From Alphaproteobacteria bacterium (GTDB taxonomy: Bacteria; Pseudomonadota; Alphaproteobacteria; UBA3830), in assembly GCA_025998735.1 (NCBI GenBank), contig BNWJ01000050.1, forward strand, positions 1-9,113: a stretch of DNA of 9,113 nt. The letters run 5' to 3'. Within the stretch, counting starts at the first letter, position 1. The number at the start of each line of letters is the position of its first letter. The position numbers were made by a program, and so were the translations under genes. This document shows positions 6,036-9,113 of this stretch, in pieces. The notes beneath the pieces are model-generated. The model had not been told where the DNA came from. It was given only the letters and a program-made list of their open reading frames with translations, and did not search any database.

Positions 6036-7302
6036 GAAAATCGCATGTGTAACACTTGTGCTATCGCAGCTTTTCATCTCTAACTTTTCCGCGCTTGCGG
6101 ATCGTAAGGATGCCGAAGCGAAAATCGTGAGGTGCACTTTGAAAAACGGCATTGAAGTTGCCCTCTATTGTGACTTTAAGATGGAAGAAATTGTGGTTGG
6201 CGTAGTCTTTCATGTTGGTAGAATAGATGCGCCTGTTGATCAAGCTGCAATGACTGGAGTCATAAGCGATAATATCATAAGCACAAAATTGCATGAGCAA
6301 TTTCAGGATCTCGGCATACACTATAAGACATATGCGGATGATTTTTCCACTCAGATTGTTGCAAGTATGCATCTCGAAAGTCTAGAAGATTTTTTCTCTC
6401 TGCTATCAAAATCACTTAGTGGGATATCTGTTGAAAATCTCGATGCATACAAAAAACAGATGGTAGCGGAATATAAATTGCATTCCTACTGCTACGACGA
6501 TGTCACGGGCAATCACATCAGGGCGAATGTAAGGTTTTCCGATGGCAATACGCTGCCTATATCCACTGAACAATCGATAAGTTCCATTAGGGAGTCTGAT
6601 GTTAAGCTTTTTTATAAAAACAACTTCATAAATTGTCCGGTGACCATAATAGTCAGTGGAGCCGTTGGGCATAAAAGCCTTAGGAAAATGTTGCGCAATT
6701 CGTTCAGTTATCTTCCGACAAGAAGAGTCAGGACCTACAGGGAACCGCAAAAAATTGAGTTCCGAGATATTCTCATAGAAAACAAATACATGGGGAATTC
6801 CATCACTCATGGATATGTTTTATCTGCGGAGGAGAAGCTGAAGTTTGGGACGACTCTCGACTATATATTGCAGCATGAAATGCAAAAGTTCTTTTGCGGA
6901 GTATATCCGGTGTGCAATTTTCGCATAGGCACTTCCGTGGGAAATGGAGGCTGTCTGAAGTTGATTAGTATGTATCCGAAACAAGATATTTCATTGAAAG
7001 CTCTGAATGATTCATATGGAGCATTTGTGCGAAAGATGTCCACGATGGAAGTTACATCCGATTCCCTAAACAAAATCGCCGAAAGAGAAAATACAGCTAT
7101 CAATTTTATTTCTATGGATCTGAGAGATATGTACAACATTATTCTAGATGCATTTATGAACAATAGAAATGTGAATTACCTATATTCAATTGCAGATGAT
7201 ATAAAAGCCGTCAATGCAAAAGAATTCCGCGCTTTTGTTGAAAAAATGTTTCGGCAGAATTCAATTTTTAAAATTACCACGAAATTTAAACGGGACAGTT
7301 AA
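6028..7302 (+). CDS. M16-like pseudo-peptidase, exported
   Basis: This is a 424-residue product. ATG at 6028 gives a classic Sec signal peptide, MIKKIACVTLVLSQLFISNF, with likely cleavage after SALA. GGA stands about 7 bases upstream. RCTLKNGIEVALYCD opens an M16 domain. At the zinc position (about residues 73-83, AAMTGVISDNI) no His or Glu of HxxEH remains. The alignment then continues with FQDLGIHYKTYADD, matching the lGg-x-NAyTs region of the family. VKLFYKNNFINCPVTIIVSG matches the end of the first domain. In the second domain HEMQKFFCGVYPV occupies the Arg/Tyr site with the Arg lost. It is presumably a structural or regulatory subunit, not an enzyme. The start overlaps the upstream stop by 8 bases (ATGATTAA), the same arrangement as the previous junction. 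Confidence 0.75.
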   Translation: MIKKIACVTLVLSQLFISNFSALADRKDAEAKIVRCTLKNGIEVALYCDFKMEEIVVGVVFHVGRIDAPVDQAAMTGVISDNIISTKLHEQFQDLGIHYKTYADDFSTQIVASMHLESLEDFFSLLSKSLSGISVENLDAYKKQMVAEYKLHSYCYDDVTGNHIRANVRFSDGNTLPISTEQSISSIRESDVKLFYKNNFINCPVTIIVSGAVGHKSLRKMLRNSFSYLPTRRVRTYREPQKIEFRDILIENKYMGNSITHGYVLSAEEKLKFGTTLDYILQHEMQKFFCGVYPVCNFRIGTSVGNGGCLKLISMYPKQDISLKALNDSYGAFVRKMSTMEVTSDSLNKIAERENTAINFISMDLRDMYNIILDAFMNNRNVNYLYSIADDIKAVNAKEFRAFVEKMFRQNSIFKITTKFKRDS

Positions 7303-7304
7303 TC

Positions 7305-8612
7305 ATGAAGCATAAAGAACTAAAAAAAATCCTGCCCATTGCGGTGATTGCTGTGATAGCGGCGTCTGTTATTTTTTCGAAAAAGGAAAAGCAATCTCTG
7401 GAAATAGATCACGTCAGCAATAAAATGAACATAAAGGCTTCACTTATTCAGGTAAACAGTCGGGATGTTATATACATAAAATGTAAATTTAAAAACGCCG
7501 GTGTGTTGCATAATCCGTTGGATAAACATGGAATTTCCGCAGTCGCTGCGCATATGCTTTTCAGAAGAATGAATGGGCTTTCGGAAGAAGAAACGGCGGA
7601 AAAATTTTCGGATCTGGGAATTTACGACTTTAGCGCATCGGCAGAAGGAGATGATTTCGAAATTTCATTTTCCATCATAGAAGCTAAAGCAAACGACGCC
7701 CTGAAGTTTATAGCAAGTGCCTTTTCCAATACAGATTTTTCTAGCTCATACCTGGAGCATGTTAAAAAGATCTATCCGGACGTTTTGGATGTTGATACCA
7801 GCAATCCGCTTCAGCTGCTTCACGACAAGATGTTCAGCATGCTCTACCAAAACAGCGCCTACGGGCTGAGCGATAGCGGTAGTTCCCAAGCCGTATCCAG
7901 CATAACCACCGGTGACATCGTGGATTTCGTCAAGAACATGCTGAGACAGGACAATTTGGAAGTCGTTTTCGTCGGAAAAGTCTCGAGATTTGATATCAAC
8001 GATTACCTAAAAATCCTATTTGCTGGAATATCGTCAGAAGAACGCGAACCTGAGCTTATGGAACTTTCGGAAGATATATCTGATGAAAAAATAGCGGTAA
8101 TTACCCGTCCAAATATGAAGGATGTTGTTTGTGTGATGACCGGCGTACGTCTGGACAACTTAACAGATCTTGAAAGGGCGGCGGTAATGATAATTCTTAC
8201 GGCGCTATTTGATAAAAAAGTCGGAGATTTTCCCCGTGGGCTAAGAAAAAAGGGTATCACCTACGACGTTTCGGGCTACTCTGTGCACAGAACGTTGTCT
8301 GATGTGTTTTATATCGTGACTTGCCTAAATCAAGATGATCTGCAGAATTACAAAAAATATTTGGATGAAAAGTTGGCGGATTATCTCCGGAAGATAAACC
8401 CGCAAGAGCTGGAAAGAATCAAAAACTGTTTTATTAAAATATCACACAATGGATTTGAGTCGTTGCGGGATTTAGATGAAAAAATAAAAGATGCTGCTCT
8501 TCCGTTTGATGAAGTGACTCCTGAAATTTGCGCCAATGTGTCCAAAAAACTGTTTGATCCGTCACACATTAGAACGGTTATAATCGGAAGTAGCTGCACA
8601 ACGAGCGATTAG
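7305..8612 (+). CDS. Membrane-anchored M16-like pseudo-peptidase
   Basis: This is a 435-residue product, starting two bases after the previous stop, with GGGA about 10 bases upstream. The N-terminal ILPIAVIAVIAASVIF (about 9-24) after a Lys-rich start, followed by KKEKQ, looks like an uncleaved signal anchor, with the M16 part in the periplasm. The zinc motif survives only in part: GISAVAAHMLFRR (76-88) aligns with G-(I/V)-A-H-x-x-E-H-M-x-F, so the first His is Ala79, Glu is Ala82 and only His83 is kept. FSDLGIYDFSASAEGDDFEI matches the following family segment and resembles the third gene. In the second domain RGLRKKGITYDV resembles the R-x(6)-Y element, although the Arg is one place off. 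The stop codon falls inside an inverted repeat (8605-8613 with 8693-8701). It is probably a membrane tether or scaffold for the operon's peptidase. Confidence 0.75.
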   Translation: MKHKELKKILPIAVIAVIAASVIFSKKEKQSLEIDHVSNKMNIKASLIQVNSRDVIYIKCKFKNAGVLHNPLDKHGISAVAAHMLFRRMNGLSEEETAEKFSDLGIYDFSASAEGDDFEISFSIIEAKANDALKFIASAFSNTDFSSSYLEHVKKIYPDVLDVDTSNPLQLLHDKMFSMLYQNSAYGLSDSGSSQAVSSITTGDIVDFVKNMLRQDNLEVVFVGKVSRFDINDYLKILFAGISSEEREPELMELSEDISDEKIAVITRPNMKDVVCVMTGVRLDNLTDLERAAVMIILTALFDKKVGDFPRGLRKKGITYDVSGYSVHRTLSDVFYIVTCLNQDDLQNYKKYLDEKLADYLRKINPQELERIKNCFIKISHNGFESLRDLDEKIKDAALPFDEVTPEICANVSKKLFDPSHIRTVIIGSSCTTSD

Positions 8613-8662
8613 GAAGTGTTATAGCAAAGCCGTCGTGGAATCGCGTCGCCATCGCCGTCATT

Positions 8663-8681
8663 CTTGGTGCGTAGCACTGAG
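8663..8681. repeat. Short hairpin downstream of the M16 operon
   Basis: CTTGGTGC (8663-8670) pairs with GCACTGAG (8674-8681) over a three-base loop GTA, giving eight pairs with two G-T wobbles. It is the first compact hairpin after the operon and could act in termination or RNA stability. It has no following T-run, so an intrinsic terminator is not supported. Confidence 0.45.
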
Positions 8682-8708
8682 GGTCCATATAGCCTAATCG
8701 CGGTAGAC

Positions 8709-8734
8709 GGGGTACGGCTTTGGCGGCCGTCCCC
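8709..8734. repeat. GC-rich hairpin next to the intron 3' end
   Basis: GGGG (8709-8712) plus ACGGC (8714-8718) pairs with GCCGT (8726-8730) plus CCCC (8731-8734), with a single unpaired T at 8713 and a seven-base loop. The nine G-C-rich pairs make it very stable. It lies about 12 bases beyond the proposed intron 3' end. Some group II introns insert next to terminator-like hairpins, though usually with the hairpin on the 5' exon side. Confidence 0.5.
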
Positions 8735-8804
8735 ACCCCGCACAGGTAGGGTCGAGCAATGGCGCGTGAGCTGAGATAGCCACGTTTCCATCGGCCGCCT
8801 CGTC

Positions 8805-8837
8805 AAACGTAGCGTGCGGATTTCCCGCACTACGCTT
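8805..8837 (-). ncRNA. Group II intron domain V
   Basis: The 33-base minus-strand segment begins AAGCGTAG and ends CTACGTTT. These arms pair over eight positions with the catalytic triad AGC, including the characteristic G-U. A two-base CG bulge follows on the 3' side, then TGCGG pairs with CCGCA around a GAAAT loop. This is the standard domain V architecture of bacterial group II introns. The region is open in a translated frame, but that frame only reads through structured RNA. Confidence 0.8.
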
Positions 8838-8872
8838 TCCTGTTATTTTCGTATCAAAGTTTATGTGACCTA

Positions 8873-9113
8873 TCATGCCAGTAAAACTTTCTGAGCTTGG
8901 TAATACTTGATCCTGTAGTCTGAGAACAGACCACATACCGAGTATAACCAACTCCTACTCCATCTTTCCCAGCCGAAGCCTTTCCGGTTTCTGCTTCTCA
9001 TTAAGTGGCGTCTTGCCTTCTTTTCCATCCAATCTTTTATGTACCCAAAGCATCGACTGGAGTTCCCGACTCTGAAATAGTTCGTCCAACCCCTTAATAT
9101 TGGATTTACCTGT
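8873..9113 (-). CDS. ltrA: Group II intron reverse transcriptase/maturase, C-terminal 79 residues
   Basis: The frame starting with codon 9112-9110 runs without a stop to TGA at 8875-8873. It reads NPILRGWTNYFRVGNSSRCF, then IKDWMEKKARRHLMRSRNRK, GFGWERWSRSWLYSVCGLF, and ends YYQAQKVLLA. This is the X (thumb) and maturase-specific region of bacterial group II intron proteins, with the hallmark RGWxNYF, RxxxxRxRKGFGW and LYxxxGLFxDYR motifs. The protein binds its own intron RNA for splicing and reverse-transcribes it during mobility. It ends without a C-terminal HNH endonuclease domain, as in intron lineages that lack one. The start, the polymerase core and the YxDD site lie outside the window. 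It is convergent with the M16 operon. Confidence 0.88.
   Translation of the reverse strand, partial: QVNPILRGWTNYFRVGNSSRCFGYIKDWMEKKARRHLMRSRNRKGFGWERWSRSWLYSVCGLFSDYRIKYYQAQKVLLA

Larger units (their letters stand above)
8605..8734. repeat. GC-richer intergenic stretch made of inverted repeats
   Basis: GCGATTAGG (8605-8613) is the exact reverse complement of CCTAATCGC (8693-8701), and AAAGCCGT (8626-8633) of ACGGCTTT (8714-8721). The two pairs are interleaved, not nested, each with an 88-base offset. The stretch is GC-richer than the flanking genes and has no convincing coding frame. Its middle (GTCATTCTTGGTGCGTAGCA and on to GGGTCCATAT) resembles the short palindromic intergenic repeats known from Rickettsiales such as Wolbachia; that likeness is from memory. 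It separates the M16 operon from the convergent group II intron. Confidence 0.45.
8746..9113 (-). mobile_element. Group II intron, 3' portion (continues past the window)
   Basis: On the minus strand a maturase C terminus (to 8873) is followed by a short linker, a domain V hairpin (8837-8805) and a domain VI-like segment, in the normal order for a bacterial group II intron with its ORF upstream of domain V. The 3' end is placed after CTCGACCCTAC, at about 8746, because group II introns end in AY and such endings are usual in related elements. This boundary may be off by several bases and the domain VI pairing (GAG with CTC, CGTG with CACG) is only partly clear. The 5' part of the intron is outside the window. 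The maturase frame and domain V are undamaged where visible, so the element could be active. Confidence 0.75.

Noticed and set aside
8613..8745. tRNA or small RNA gene downstream of the operon
   Set aside because: No cloverleaf with acceptor and T-loop consensus could be drawn; only inverted repeats are visible.
8694..8951. Minus-strand open frame of 85 codons across the intron end
   Set aside because: It reads through domain V, domain VI and flanking hairpins. The real coding frame here is the maturase frame ending at 8873.
1..9113. CRISPR array or other direct-repeat array
   Set aside because: No regularly spaced identical repeats of 20-40 bases were seen; the only tandem repeat is the degenerate coding one at 2727-2895.

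Overview
The window looks like a chromosome segment from an AT-rich, host-associated alphaproteobacterium. Rickettsiales or Holosporales is my best guess. This is inference from composition, from the dense remains of mobile elements (an IS5-type tail, an IS4 relic, a group II intron), from a decayed MORN-repeat gene of the kind common in intracellular bacteria, and from M16 peptidases. No rRNA or other phylogenetic marker is present.

Layout. Positions 1-890 hold the 3' end of an IS5-type transposase followed by a frameshifted IS4-family transposase. Positions 916-1407 hold a broken MORN-repeat gene. On the minus strand, 1520-2304 carries a lipoprotein with a degenerate HSL-type alpha/beta-hydrolase domain whose frame breaks just before the nucleophile elbow. 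Next on the minus strand, 2531-3142, is a secreted, Ser/Thr-rich protein with 39-residue repeats and a basic cluster near its C terminus. A strong hairpin (2460-2501) separates these two minus-strand genes. A divergent promoter region (3143-3358) leads into the main feature: a tight plus-strand operon of four M16 (pitrilysin/insulinase) family genes, 3359-8612. From 8613 to 8745 there is a GC-richer non-coding stretch full of inverted repeats. The window ends in the 3' part of a minus-strand group II intron: the maturase C terminus (8873-9113) and domain V (8805-8837).

How the genes work together. The first M16 gene keeps the inverted zinc motif HxxEH but seems to lack the Arg/Tyr substrate-binding pair. 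The second has lost the zinc motif (QFYAG) but keeps Arg/Tyr. This is the division of labour known from heterodimeric M16B peptidases. The third and fourth genes are further M16-like proteins without a complete zinc site, and the fourth has an N-terminal membrane anchor. All four are predicted to be exported, so the operon may encode a periplasmic, membrane-tethered assembly with one catalytic subunit and three pseudo-protease subunits. That four-gene arrangement, its two identical 8-nt gene overlaps, and the repeat-rich exported protein divergent from it are the most interesting points in the window.
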